Below, one piece after another: positions 24,194-31,079 of a stretch of DNA of 35,610 nt; position 1 is the first letter of the stretch, and each line of letters begins with the position of its first letter. The stretch is from NCBI GenBank assembly GCA_017627275.1, contig JAGAHC010000028.1:1-35610 (forward strand), given 5' to 3'. The notes beneath the pieces are model-generated. The model was not told the DNA's origin. It made no database searches and worked only from the letters and a program-made list of their open reading frames with translations. Origin of the DNA: Lachnospiraceae bacterium (GTDB lineage Bacteria > Bacillota > Clostridia > Lachnospirales > Lachnospiraceae). The position numbers were made by a program, and so were the translations under genes.

Positions 24194-25741
24194 TCACCCT
24201 CCCAGTATTCTCTTTGCGATCGCGTTCAGCACCGCCGCCAGGACGAAGTACATCACTGCCACGGCGATCAGAGGGAAGAACGCGTCGTAGGTCCTGGCGC
24301 GGACCAGGTCGCCTGTGCGGGTGAGATCCTGAACTGCGATGTAGCCGACGATGGCCGTCGCCTTGATGAGGCTCGTGATCTCGCCGAAGAAGGCGGGCCG
24401 GATGTGGCGGATCGCCTGCGGCAGCACGATCCGGTAGAAGGCCTTGCGGTCTTCGTATCCGAGCGCGAGCGCCGCTTCCATCTGACCGCGGTCCACGGCA
24501 CCGACGCCGGTCTTGAGCATCCCGTACACCGCGGCGCCGAAGATCAGCGTAAATCCGATCACCGCCACGATCGATCCGTTGATATCCACCCTGCCGAAGA
24601 TCACGTAGTAAAGAATCATGAGCAGCACGACCATCGGCATCCTCTGCAGCAGCCGGATCGCGACTTCCGTAATCCTGTTCGCAACCGGGTTGCCGCTCCG
24701 GCAGGCCATGTACACGGAGAATCCCAGCGCCGTCCCAAGCAGCACCGAGAGGATCGTGATCAGAAGCGTTGTACCGATACCGCGCAGGAACATTTTCCAG
24801 CGGCTCTCCCGAAGGAATGTCTTCTCAAAGCCTTCTTTCAGTTTTTCAATGGGAGAAGCGCTCTCCGCGCTCGCTTCCCCCTGCGGCAGATTTTCCGCAA
24901 GGACGGCGAGCACGACGCCGCCTGTGCTGGTCGGATCCGAGAACAGCACTTCTTCCTCGCGTTCGGGTGTCACGTTCATGTCTGTGGTGAAGTCATATTT
25001 GCCGGATTGGATGGAAGGGATGCGGCCGGAAAAGTCCACGTCGCCCAGTACCAGTGCGTAGCCTCTGTCTCTGCAGAAGCGCACGACCAGGTCGATGTCG
25101 TAGCCGACGTTTTTTCCTTCCTTGATGTAGGACCAGGGCATGTCCGTCGAGGTGGTGATGACCTTGATGGTGCCGTTCTCGCCGGTGAGACCCGACATGT
25201 CGACGACCTTTTTCTCCTCGTCGATGCCCATCCAGATGTCGTCGATCTCCTGAAGGGTGCCGTCTTCGCGGATCTTTTTTAAGAACGCATTCAGCTCTTC
25301 GCAGAGCGCCGCGCTCTCCGGGTCGTTCTTGCGAAATGCGAAACTGTATTCCTGATTGGTGATGCGTTCACGGATATAGTCGATCTTCGGCTGCTCCGCG
25401 TGGATCGTCTTCATCCCCGGCTCGTCGCCGAGATAGGCGTCGATCTTTCCCGCAAGGAGCGCCGCGTTGCAGTCCGGATAACTGTTGAAGTAGAAGTACT
25501 CGCTGTCCGGGAAGTAGGTCTTCGCGATGCCTTCCATGAGCGTTCCCGTCAGCACGCCGAGGCGCTTTCCGTTGTAGGCTTCCCAGGCGGCCTCTGTCTC
25601 TGCGGGCGCGTCCGCCTCGGCTTCCGCCCGCGCCGCCATCAGAATCAAAGATGACAGAAACAGCAACGCGAGCACGATCCACGTTAGGAATCTTGCCCGC
25701 GTTTTGCTCTTCACTTTTTCCTGATGATCTCTCCGCTTCAT
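24194..25741 (-). CDS. Polar amino acid ABC transporter: binding domain fused to permease, with rearranged lobes
   Basis: A 515-residue fusion for amino-acid uptake. A signal anchor (about 18-40) is followed by a segment like the second half of a family 3 binding protein (about 55-170: KRLGVLTGT, LLAGKIDAYLGDEP, EDGTLQEIDDIWMG). Next comes a segment like its first half (about 190-290: IKVITTSTDMPWSYI, GYDIDLVVRF, IPSIQSGKYDF, VTPEREEEVLFSDP). A HisM-type permease follows (about 315-510) with the ATPase-docking loop ALGYEDRKAFYRIVLPQAIR. No ATPase gene is next to it. A TATAAT at 25753-25748 lies so close to the ATG (25741) that GTG 25714, with CAGGA upstream, may be the real start. Confidence 0.85.
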   Translation of the reverse strand: MKRRDHQEKVKSKTRARFLTWIVLALLFLSSLILMAARAEAEADAPAETEAAWEAYNGKRLGVLTGTLMEGIAKTYFPDSEYFYFNSYPDCNAALLAGKIDAYLGDEPGMKTIHAEQPKIDYIRERITNQEYSFAFRKNDPESAALCEELNAFLKKIREDGTLQEIDDIWMGIDEEKKVVDMSGLTGENGTIKVITTSTDMPWSYIKEGKNVGYDIDLVVRFCRDRGYALVLGDVDFSGRIPSIQSGKYDFTTDMNVTPEREEEVLFSDPTSTGGVVLAVLAENLPQGEASAESASPIEKLKEGFEKTFLRESRWKMFLRGIGTTLLITILSVLLGTALGFSVYMACRSGNPVANRITEVAIRLLQRMPMVVLLMILYYVIFGRVDINGSIVAVIGFTLIFGAAVYGMLKTGVGAVDRGQMEAALALGYEDRKAFYRIVLPQAIRHIRPAFFGEITSLIKATAIVGYIAVQDLTRTGDLVRARTYDAFFPLIAVAVMYFVLAAVLNAIAKRILGG

Positions 25742-25778
25742 GGGTTCATTATACTCTCTTTGCGGAGGGGGTGTGTCA

Positions 25779-25811
25779 GTGTGTCAGAAGGGACGGTTCT
25801 CTTTGACACAC
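25779..25811 (+). repeat. Palindromic element, form 1 (copy e) plus an extra arm
   Basis: Like the consensus but with G at unit position 9, which keeps a G-T pair. A partial arm GTGTGTCA (25771-25778) precedes it. It forms the last eight codons and stop of the DUF134-NifX gene. Confidence 0.9.
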
Positions 25812-26530
25812 TCACCATGGCCACAGTCATGTTCTTCGTGATGGCAACCATGACCTTCCTCATGGTGCCCATGGTGATCACAGGTTGCATCTTCCGCATA
25901 GGAAAGCGTCCCCTTTGCCAGAGCTTCTGCCGCCGCATCGGCGCTTCCCTGCACGCCGGCATAGAGCGTGATGCCGGCTTCCGCCAGCGCGTTCTGCGCG
26001 CCCGGTCCGATACCGCCGCAGATGAGAGCATCCGCGTCGGCCTCCTTTAAAAAGCCGGCCAGCGCTCCGTGTCCCGCTCCGTTTGTATCCACGACCTGCG
26101 ATTCCGTGATCCGACCGTCCGTCACATCAAAAAGCTTGAACTGCTCCGTGTGTCCGAAGTGCTGGAATACCTCACCGTTCTCATATGTTACTGCGATTCT
26201 CATGGCCGCATCTCCTTTCCGTCGCACCTTGCCCGCGCCCTGCGCTTTTAAGCGATAACTTCCTCCGCCGATCTGCAGTGTTTTTCCGTCGATCAGAGCC
26301 TCCGCCACCTTCTTCCTTGCGCTGTCGTAAATAGCGGTGACCGTCGTCCTTGCCACGCCCATCTCCTCGGCACACTGCTCCTGTGTCAGGCCGATTTTGT
26401 CGATCTGGCGGATCGTTTCATATTCGTCCAGCGTCAGCTGTATCGTCTCCTCTGTTTCCGCAGCTTCGGGCGCGAACGTCCAGTGTTCCGGGTATCTCTC
26501 GATCATGCGGCATCGCACGGGTCTTGGCAT
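25784..26530 (-). CDS. DUF134 HTH regulator fused to a NifX/NifB-like cluster-binding domain
   Basis: 248 residues from the ATG at 26530 (AAAGGAG site). Residues 1-105 are a DUF134 domain with a sigma-like HTH near 48-72 (LTQEQCAEEMGVARTTVTAIY). Residues 110-215 are a dinitrogenase Fe-Mo cofactor-type domain (RIAVTYENGEVFQHFGHTEQF, ALICGGIGPGAQNAL). A His/Cys-rich tail (217-240) could bind metal. The final CVKENRPF and stop come from palindromic copy e. Met110 has its own AAAGGAG site eight bases upstream (26212-26218), so a separate cluster-binding protein starting at 26203 is likely made too. The family is linked to Fe-S or metal metabolism; the target genes are unknown, but the palindromes upstream suggest self-regulation. 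Confidence 0.88.
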   Translation of the reverse strand: MPRPVRCRMIERYPEHWTFAPEAAETEETIQLTLDEYETIRQIDKIGLTQEQCAEEMGVARTTVTAIYDSARKKVAEALIDGKTLQIGGGSYRLKAQGAGKVRRKGDAAMRIAVTYENGEVFQHFGHTEQFKLFDVTDGRITESQVVDTNGAGHGALAGFLKEADADALICGGIGPGAQNALAEAGITLYAGVQGSADAAAEALAKGTLSYAEDATCDHHGHHEEGHGCHHEEHDCGHGECVKENRPF

Positions 26531-26544
26531 GGCAGCTCCTTTCT

Positions 26545-26554
26545 GACATATGTC
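26545..26554. promoter_or_regulatory. Palindrome GACATATGTC between promoter and start of the DUF134-NifX gene
   Basis: A perfect 10-bp palindrome just upstream of the ribosome site. The same 10 bases recur at 26578-26587, exactly 33 bp (about three helical turns) away. This spacing is typical of paired operator sites. Confidence 0.7.
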
Positions 26555-26562
26555 GATTATAG

Positions 26563-26602
26563 AATAAGCCCGTTGATGACATATGTCAACAACAGGCTTA
26601 TT
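26563..26602. promoter_or_regulatory. 40-bp near-perfect palindrome over the -35 region of the DUF134-NifX gene
   Basis: Eighteen of 20 positions pair: AATAAGCC with GGCTTATT, GTTG with CAAC, and the core GACATATGTC. On the minus strand it holds TTGACA (26589-26584). A TATTCT follows after 17 nt, or a TATAAT after 22 nt. It is likely the operator of an autoregulated promoter. A terminator is less likely since neither side has a T run. Confidence 0.7.
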
Positions 26603-26607
26603 GGCCG

Positions 26608-26640
26608 GTGTGTCAAAAGGGACGGTTCTTTTTGACACAC
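26608..26640 (+). repeat. Palindromic element, form 1 (copy f)
   Basis: Same sequence as copy a (T at unit position 23). It supplies the end of the truncated MFS frame. Confidence 0.92.
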
Positions 26641-26842
26641 TCTGACAGGTTTTTGTTGAACAAGACGGTCATCGCCGTCAGAACAAGGAGCACACCGGAG
26701 ATAAGAATAAGCATTGCACAACTTCTTCCGATCTCCCATCCGGCAGAAGCGCTCAGGAGATCCGCTGCTTCTCCGGATATCGCGTAGGCAACTACATATC
26801 CCAGCTGGGAAATGAGTCCGATCAGTCCCCAGGTCCTCCCCT
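26613..26842 (-). pseudogene. Truncated MFS transporter, C-terminal fragment
   Basis: Only the last 75 or so codons remain, from GRTWGLIGLISQLGYVV to the tail SECVKKNRPF. The 236 bp at 26608-26843 align without gaps to 28176-28411, the 3' end of the intact MFS gene, with about 17 differences by eye (roughly 93% identity). The break is at a form 2 palindromic element (26843). The frame is still open and runs into that element to an ATG at 26882, so a short peptide could be made, but it would not be a transporter. The differences suggest a diverged paralog rather than a fresh copy. Confidence 0.85.
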
Positions 26843-26874
26843 GTGTGTCAGTAGGGACGGTTCTCAGTGACACA
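26843..26874 (+). repeat. Palindromic element, form 2 (copy g)
   Basis: Same core GGGACGGTTCTC, but inner arm bases AGT and AGT replace AAA and TTT. It faces copy h across 42 nt and marks the breakpoint of the truncated MFS gene. Confidence 0.88.
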
Positions 26875-26916
26875 TTTCTCATTTCGTTGTAAACTATGAT
26901 TTGTAACTTTAAAAAA

Positions 26917-26948
26917 TGTGTCACTGAGAACCGTCCCTACTGACACAC
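26917..26948 (-). repeat. Palindromic element, form 2 (copy h)
   Basis: The reverse complement of copy g. A degraded half copy (CCGTCCC, then TCTGACACA) follows at about 26966-26982. Confidence 0.88.
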
Positions 26949-27005
26949 TTATCCATCGACACCCCGTCCCCTCTGACACATCAAAAGAATAGGGTCAAAA
27001 ACAGG

Positions 27006-28157
27006 ATGCAAAAACACAGAAAAAGAACAAGGGGCATCTTTTCCCTTTTATGGATTTTATGCTTCGCTTACTTGGTATTCGGCGCGTTTTCCCTTCGGGC
27101 ATCGGCCGAGTCGGATGCTCCGACTTCCGACCCGAATGGTGACATTGAATGGAGTGAACCTTCCTACGAATGGGCGAGCGACAACAAGAGTGTAACTGCC
27201 ACCCGCGTTAACAAGAACGATCCCAATCAGACAGAGAGCGAGACAGTCAGTGCCACAGATACAGTTAGTGTGTATTTTTGCATATACCCCTTTGAGCTTT
27301 TATGGACTTCTGCATCCTTTGACAATCCTGCCTTTGAGGTGCAGACAAAGACAGAGCGCACCAACATTGCCTATAGGCATTCGATGGTACAAGAAAACAG
27401 CATTAATTCGCCAACGTGTGAAAGATCCGGAACGCTCGTTTCTGAAAAATATTGCAGTTTATGCGAAGGTGAACGTAGTGTCGATCAAGTCTACATACCT
27501 GCCCTTGGCCATCTATGGGATGAGGGCAGCATCACGAAACAGCCCACCTGTGAAGAGTTTGGGATAAAGACGTTTGTCTGTGAGCGTGATAATGCTCATA
27601 CAAAAACAGAGGAAATAGAAAAACTGCCCCATACTCCCGGAGAACCCGTCACGGAAAACAAGGTACGGCCCACCTGCGAGCACCCCGGATACGATGAAAC
27701 CATTACCCACTGCGAAGTATGCGGCACCGAGTTGGATAAAGTCAAAACCGACATCCCTGCAACCGGACATGATTGGGGTGAATGGCAGGTGGTAAAAGAG
27801 GCTTCCGAGAACGAGGAGGGCAGGGAAGAGCGCGTCTGCAAAAACGATGCTTCTCATGTGGAGACCCGCCCCATACCGAAAACAGGATCCGGCAAAGGTT
27901 CCCAAGCCGCAACAGGCGGCAAGCCAAGCAATCCCCCAAGCGATCCTCCGAGCGGGGATCCTAGTCCGGAGCCAGTAGTCGATGCAAATCCGAAACAGGA
28001 ACTTGACGGACCCCCGGAACCCGAGGTCCCTCCGGCCCCGTCCAATCATTCAAAAAACCACGTGCCGACAGGCGACGAAAGCCATTCCCTGGTATTATTC
28101 ACGCTGATGCTTTCCTCCGCATGCATGCTCGGCGCAATCGTATATAATCGTAGATAA
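27006..28157 (+). CDS. Secreted cell-surface protein with Cys-rich GHxW repeats and sorting-signal-like tail
   Basis: 383 residues. The signal peptide is residues 1 to about 34. From about 135 to 290 there are four units of about 40 residues of the type PTC..x..C..C ending in P(A/H)xGHxW or a variant (ALGHLWDEG, LPHTPGEP, ATGHDWGEW). Such modules are common in clostridial surface proteins. A Pro-rich wall-spanning stretch (about 300-350) leads to VPTGD, a hydrophobic segment and NRR. This resembles a sortase signal but lacks the residue between Pro and Thr. No sortase gene is nearby. The gene is flanked by palindromic elements and by MFS-derived DNA on both sides. The start has only a weak ribosome site. 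Confidence 0.8.
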   Translation: MQKHRKRTRGIFSLLWILCFAYLVFGAFSLRASAESDAPTSDPNGDIEWSEPSYEWASDNKSVTATRVNKNDPNQTESETVSATDTVSVYFCIYPFELLWTSASFDNPAFEVQTKTERTNIAYRHSMVQENSINSPTCERSGTLVSEKYCSLCEGERSVDQVYIPALGHLWDEGSITKQPTCEEFGIKTFVCERDNAHTKTEEIEKLPHTPGEPVTENKVRPTCEHPGYDETITHCEVCGTELDKVKTDIPATGHDWGEWQVVKEASENEEGREERVCKNDASHVETRPIPKTGSGKGSQAATGGKPSNPPSDPPSGDPSPEPVVDANPKQELDGPPEPEVPPAPSNHSKNHVPTGDESHSLVLFTLMLSSACMLGAIVYNRR

Positions 28158-28175
28158 ATAGTAAGGAGCTAAAAA

Positions 28176-28208
28176 GTGTGTCAAAAGGGACGGTTCTCTT
28201 TGACACAC
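28176..28208 (+). repeat. Palindromic element, form 1 (copy i)
   Basis: The consensus unit. It encodes the C-terminal CVKENRPF and stop of the intact MFS gene. Confidence 0.92.
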
Positions 28209-29464
28209 TCTGACAGGTTTTTATTGAACAAGACGATCATCGCCGTCAGAACAAGGAGCACACCCGCGACAAGAATAAGCATCGCGCAGCTTCTTCCGAT
28301 CTCCCATCCGAAAGAAGCGCTCAAAAGATCCGCTGCTGCTCCGGATATCGCGTAGGCAACAACATATCCCAACTGGGAAATGAGGCCGATCAGTCCCCAG
28401 GTCCTCCCCTGGACCTCATTCGGAATGTTGATTCTTGTCAGATAATCCAGGCAGTTGTTGGCAAAAGGAAGCATCGCAAAAAACAGAAACCCGAAGCTGC
28501 ACAACGTCATTTTATTCGAGGACAGTCCCATGCCTGCCATAAAAAGACCGGATAACGCAAGGGAAATGCTCAAAACCGTGACGTGTCGTTTCTTTATCCC
28601 CCGCACACCAAGATATATGCCGGACACAAGCATCCCGCAGGCGCTGAACGTCTCCAGGAAACCAAGTTGCTTTGCGTCGGCAAAAGACAATACCATGGGC
28701 TTTATCAGGATCTGCAGCACACCCATGAAGAACGTGATGCCGGAAGCGATGACCGCAAGAAGCAACACGCCTCTTCTTTCCCGGAGCACCCGCCAGCCTT
28801 CGCTCATGCTTTCCAAAAACGTTTCCGGATGTGGCTGTCGCTTCGCTTCGATGCTCCTTCTTACCATTGCCGCGGCAAAGACGGTCAGCACAAACGTGCT
28901 GATGTCGATCAGGAGCAGAATCCTGATATCGCTGACCGCCAGGAGGATTCCCGCCAGTGCCGGCGCAACAAGATATCGCACGCTGCCGGCCAGGGAGACG
29001 AGCCCGCCTGCCCTGGAAAACTCCTCTTCCGTCAGCAGATCCGTGATCGTTGATTTATAGGCCGGTTCCAAAAGCGCCGCAAAGACGGAACTGATCAGCA
29101 CCCCGATACAGATCTGCAGCAAAGAAGCATTTCCCTGCATCACGCATACCAGAATAAACAGCACTCCGATCGCCGAGCACCCGTCGCCTGCCATCATCAG
29201 GAGCCTTCTGTCGTATCTGTCTGCCAGAACACCTGCCGGTACGCTTAAGAGAAGCATCGGCAAAAAAGCGAGCAGCGTTACAAGTGCCGTATCAGCGGCG
29301 CTGCCTGTTTGCGCAAACACGTATACGCTCAGGCCGAACGCAGTCAGTCCGCTTCCGATCTGCGATATGCATTCCGCGATCCACAGGAATAAAAACTGAT
29401 GAAACCGATTCTGCTCTTTCACCTTACCGGGTCTCTTGATGATACTCCAATAGTCTGCCGACAT
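28181..29464 (-). CDS. MFS transporter (multidrug efflux type)
   Basis: A 12-helix major facilitator of about 427 residues. The N-terminal helix is LFLWIAECISQIGSGLTAFGLSVYVF, the loop 2-3 motif is GVLADRYDRRLLMM, and the second half repeats the fold. It resembles clostridial macrolide/multidrug exporters. The start is uncertain: ATG 29464 is given, TTG 29476 has AGGA eight bases upstream, and GTG 29422 lies just past the CPBP stop. The C-terminus SECVKENRPF is supplied by palindromic copy i, so the native end has been replaced. It is the last gene of the TetR-led operon, so it is probably induced by a TetR ligand. Confidence 0.88.
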   Translation of the reverse strand: MSADYWSIIKRPGKVKEQNRFHQFLFLWIAECISQIGSGLTAFGLSVYVFAQTGSAADTALVTLLAFLPMLLLSVPAGVLADRYDRRLLMMAGDGCSAIGVLFILVCVMQGNASLLQICIGVLISSVFAALLEPAYKSTITDLLTEEEFSRAGGLVSLAGSVRYLVAPALAGILLAVSDIRILLLIDISTFVLTVFAAAMVRRSIEAKRQPHPETFLESMSEGWRVLRERRGVLLLAVIASGITFFMGVLQILIKPMVLSFADAKQLGFLETFSACGMLVSGIYLGVRGIKKRHVTVLSISLALSGLFMAGMGLSSNKMTLCSFGFLFFAMLPFANNCLDYLTRINIPNEVQGRTWGLIGLISQLGYVVAYAISGAAADLLSASFGWEIGRSCAMLILVAGVLLVLTAMIVLFNKNLSECVKENRPF

Positions 29465-30281
29465 GATCTGTTTCAAAGAACATGTCCTTTTTGACTGCAA
29501 CTATGATGATGGTAACCACCGTAATGACAACGGTTTCTATACATTTCGTCTCCTGTGTCATCGCAATCTTTTCCTGCATGAAATTGACGAACAGATGGAA
29601 GATCATGCAGGCAAGGATGGAACGGTCGCTTGCCAGATACACCCATGTGATGACAAACCCCATGGGGATTCCGCTCACAAAGAAATTAACGACATAAAGA
29701 GGGTTCACCATCAGGCCGGCCTGATAAGTCCCCTGAATGAAAATGAGAGGGAAATGCCAGAAGGACCAGAGCGCTCCGAAAATCATCGACTCCCAGAACC
29801 AGTTCATATAGTTCCCGATCGAATCCTCGCAGTATCCCTTCCACCCGACTTCCTCGATGATTGATGCGACCGTGATCGTGAGAAATGCGCCGGCAATCCC
29901 CACGCCGGTAAAGGAAAAATCCTCTGAGAAAGAAAACTGGTCCGGCGACTGACCGAAGAGCAGGGACAGCAGGATAGAACAGACGATTACTGCCGCAAAT
30001 ACGATCACCGCCCAGAAAACATTCAGCCATTTTACTTTATAAAAACCGATGAGTTTGTTTTTCAGATCCTGCTTTAACGCGTCCGATCCCGATAGAAGGA
30101 CAAATACCGTAGACACGACTGCAGGTGCGATCAGCCCGATCAGCATCAGCAGCGGACTGATGCTCTCCGGTAAATAGATTGCCGGGATCCAGAAGATCCA
30201 GGTAAAAAAATAGGCCAACACAAAGAACAGAACCGGTCTGTATCTGTATTCGTCTTTTCCCGTCTTCATTTTTGTTTTCAC
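29424..30281 (-). CDS. CPBP family intramembrane glutamic protease
   Basis: A 285-residue membrane protein of the CAAX-protease/bacteriocin-processing type. The family motif is EEVGWKGY at 143-150 (catalytic Glu pair), with His176 in the second motif WSFWHF. About eight helices are predicted. It starts with GTG at 30281, whose last bases overlap the TetR stop (GTGA); ATG 30269 is an alternative. Its 3' end overlaps the start region of the MFS gene. Such proteases can give self-immunity to bacteriocins. Here the co-regulated exporter points to stress or toxin resistance, but the substrate is unknown. Confidence 0.88.
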   Translation of the reverse strand: MKTKMKTGKDEYRYRPVLFFVLAYFFTWIFWIPAIYLPESISPLLMLIGLIAPAVVSTVFVLLSGSDALKQDLKNKLIGFYKVKWLNVFWAVIVFAAVIVCSILLSLLFGQSPDQFSFSEDFSFTGVGIAGAFLTITVASIIEEVGWKGYCEDSIGNYMNWFWESMIFGALWSFWHFPLIFIQGTYQAGLMVNPLYVVNFFVSGIPMGFVITWVYLASDRSILACMIFHLFVNFMQEKIAMTQETKCIETVVITVVTIIIVAVKKDMFFETDHVGRLLEYHQETR

Positions 30282-30868
30282 CCAACCAGCTTTCTGATAA
30301 ATCCCATGGTTCCGGGTTTTGCACCCAGTGTTTTTTCAATGATATCAATAAAGACCGAGATGTCCTTTTTCGTGAACTGCCCCTCGTCAAACAGGTTGCT
30401 GCTCAGGACGAGAATCGCACGGATCCGCTCCGGAATACTATCGCAATGAAAAACGCCTTCTTTTATCCCTTCCTTTACCACCTTTGAGAGGATCGGAACG
30501 ATATCCTCCCGCAGTTTTTCATTCATCCGCTCATGCAGAATGCTGTTTTCCGGCTTGTTCAATTCATCGCGGATCAGCAGTTCCTCTTCAACCGGCCGGT
30601 ACGCGAGGATGATGCCGACGATCTTTTCCGGACCGGACGCATCCGATGCAAGGATCGCCTTTGCTTTTTCGGAGCCGCTTGCGATCATCAGCCCGATCAC
30701 CTCTTCCAGCAGCTGTTCTTTGCTGTCAAAGTGATAATAAAACGTGCCCTTCGCGATGCCGGCCGTTTTGATGATCTCGTCTACGCTGGTGCTCTCATAC
30801 CCGTTCGTTATAAAGAGCCTGTAGGCGATCGCGGCAAGTTCCAGCCTTGTCTTTTCTCCCTTTTTCAT
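30278..30868 (-). CDS. TetR/AcrR family transcriptional regulator
   Basis: A 196-residue regulator. The N-terminal HTH is at about 8-54 (YRLFITNGYESTSVDEIIKTAGIAKGTFYYHFDSKEQLL); the C-terminal ligand domain is divergent, as usual. The ATG at 30868 has an AAAGGAG site. It leads an operon with the CPBP and MFS genes and probably represses it through two similar sites around its own promoter. The inducing ligand is unknown. Confidence 0.93.
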   Translation of the reverse strand: MKKGEKTRLELAAIAYRLFITNGYESTSVDEIIKTAGIAKGTFYYHFDSKEQLLEEVIGLMIASGSEKAKAILASDASGPEKIVGIILAYRPVEEELLIRDELNKPENSILHERMNEKLREDIVPILSKVVKEGIKEGVFHCDSIPERIRAILVLSSNLFDEGQFTKKDISVFIDIIEKTLGAKPGTMGFIRKLVG

Positions 30869-30884
30869 TGCTTCTCCTTTTTTA

Positions 30885-30954
30885 GACTATCGGTCGGTTT
30901 TATTGTAAGGCGCTTCTTGCCCGGCGTCAAGTATTTTTGTACTATTAGTCGGTT
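30885..30954 (-). promoter_or_regulatory. TetR operon promoter with two flanking operator-like sites
   Basis: On the minus strand TTGACG (30930-30925), a 17-nt spacer, then TACAAT (30907-30902). Two matching sites flank it in the same orientation: GACTATCGGTCGGTT at 30885-30899, and 30941-30954, where ACTATTAGTCGGTT differs at two bases. The core GACTA-A-TAGTC is near-palindromic. This layout fits autorepression. Confidence 0.75.
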
Positions 30955-30978
30955 TTTTCGGCCGTGCGTCAGGACAAT

Positions 30979-31004
30979 AAACTATCCAAAAACTCTCGAT
31001 AGCA
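30979..31004 (-). other. Short remnant matching the 3' end of the HTH pseudogene
   Basis: About 25 bases match 33219-33245 with three or so differences. Read on the minus strand they give LLSRVFG-stop here and LISRILG-stop there. It is probably the last piece of a related gene that has been deleted. It lies between the TetR promoter and the palindrome at 31026. Confidence 0.4.
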
Positions 31005-31019
31005 GAAAATGTTTACAGA

Positions 31020-31055
31020 AAAAGAGGTCTGACTCAGATTTGAGTCAGACCCCTT
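31020..31055 (-). terminator. Terminator/palindromic element of a second family after the aminotransferase gene
   Basis: GGTCTGACTCA (31026-31036) pairs with TGAGTCAGACC (31041-31051), with loop GATT. On the minus strand the stem is followed by TCTTTTTCTG, and it lies about 29 nt past the aminotransferase stop. It works as an intrinsic terminator by its look. The sequence also resembles a widespread GTCTGACTC palindromic repeat, unlike the GGGACGG family. Confidence 0.7.
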
Positions 31056-31079
31056 CCAACTATGTCTGTTTCAATTGTT

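Noticed and set aside
26531-26638. N-terminal extension of the DUF134 protein
   Set aside because: It would run through the operator palindrome and repeat f. The ATG at 26530 with AAAGGAG fits the family start MPRPVRC.
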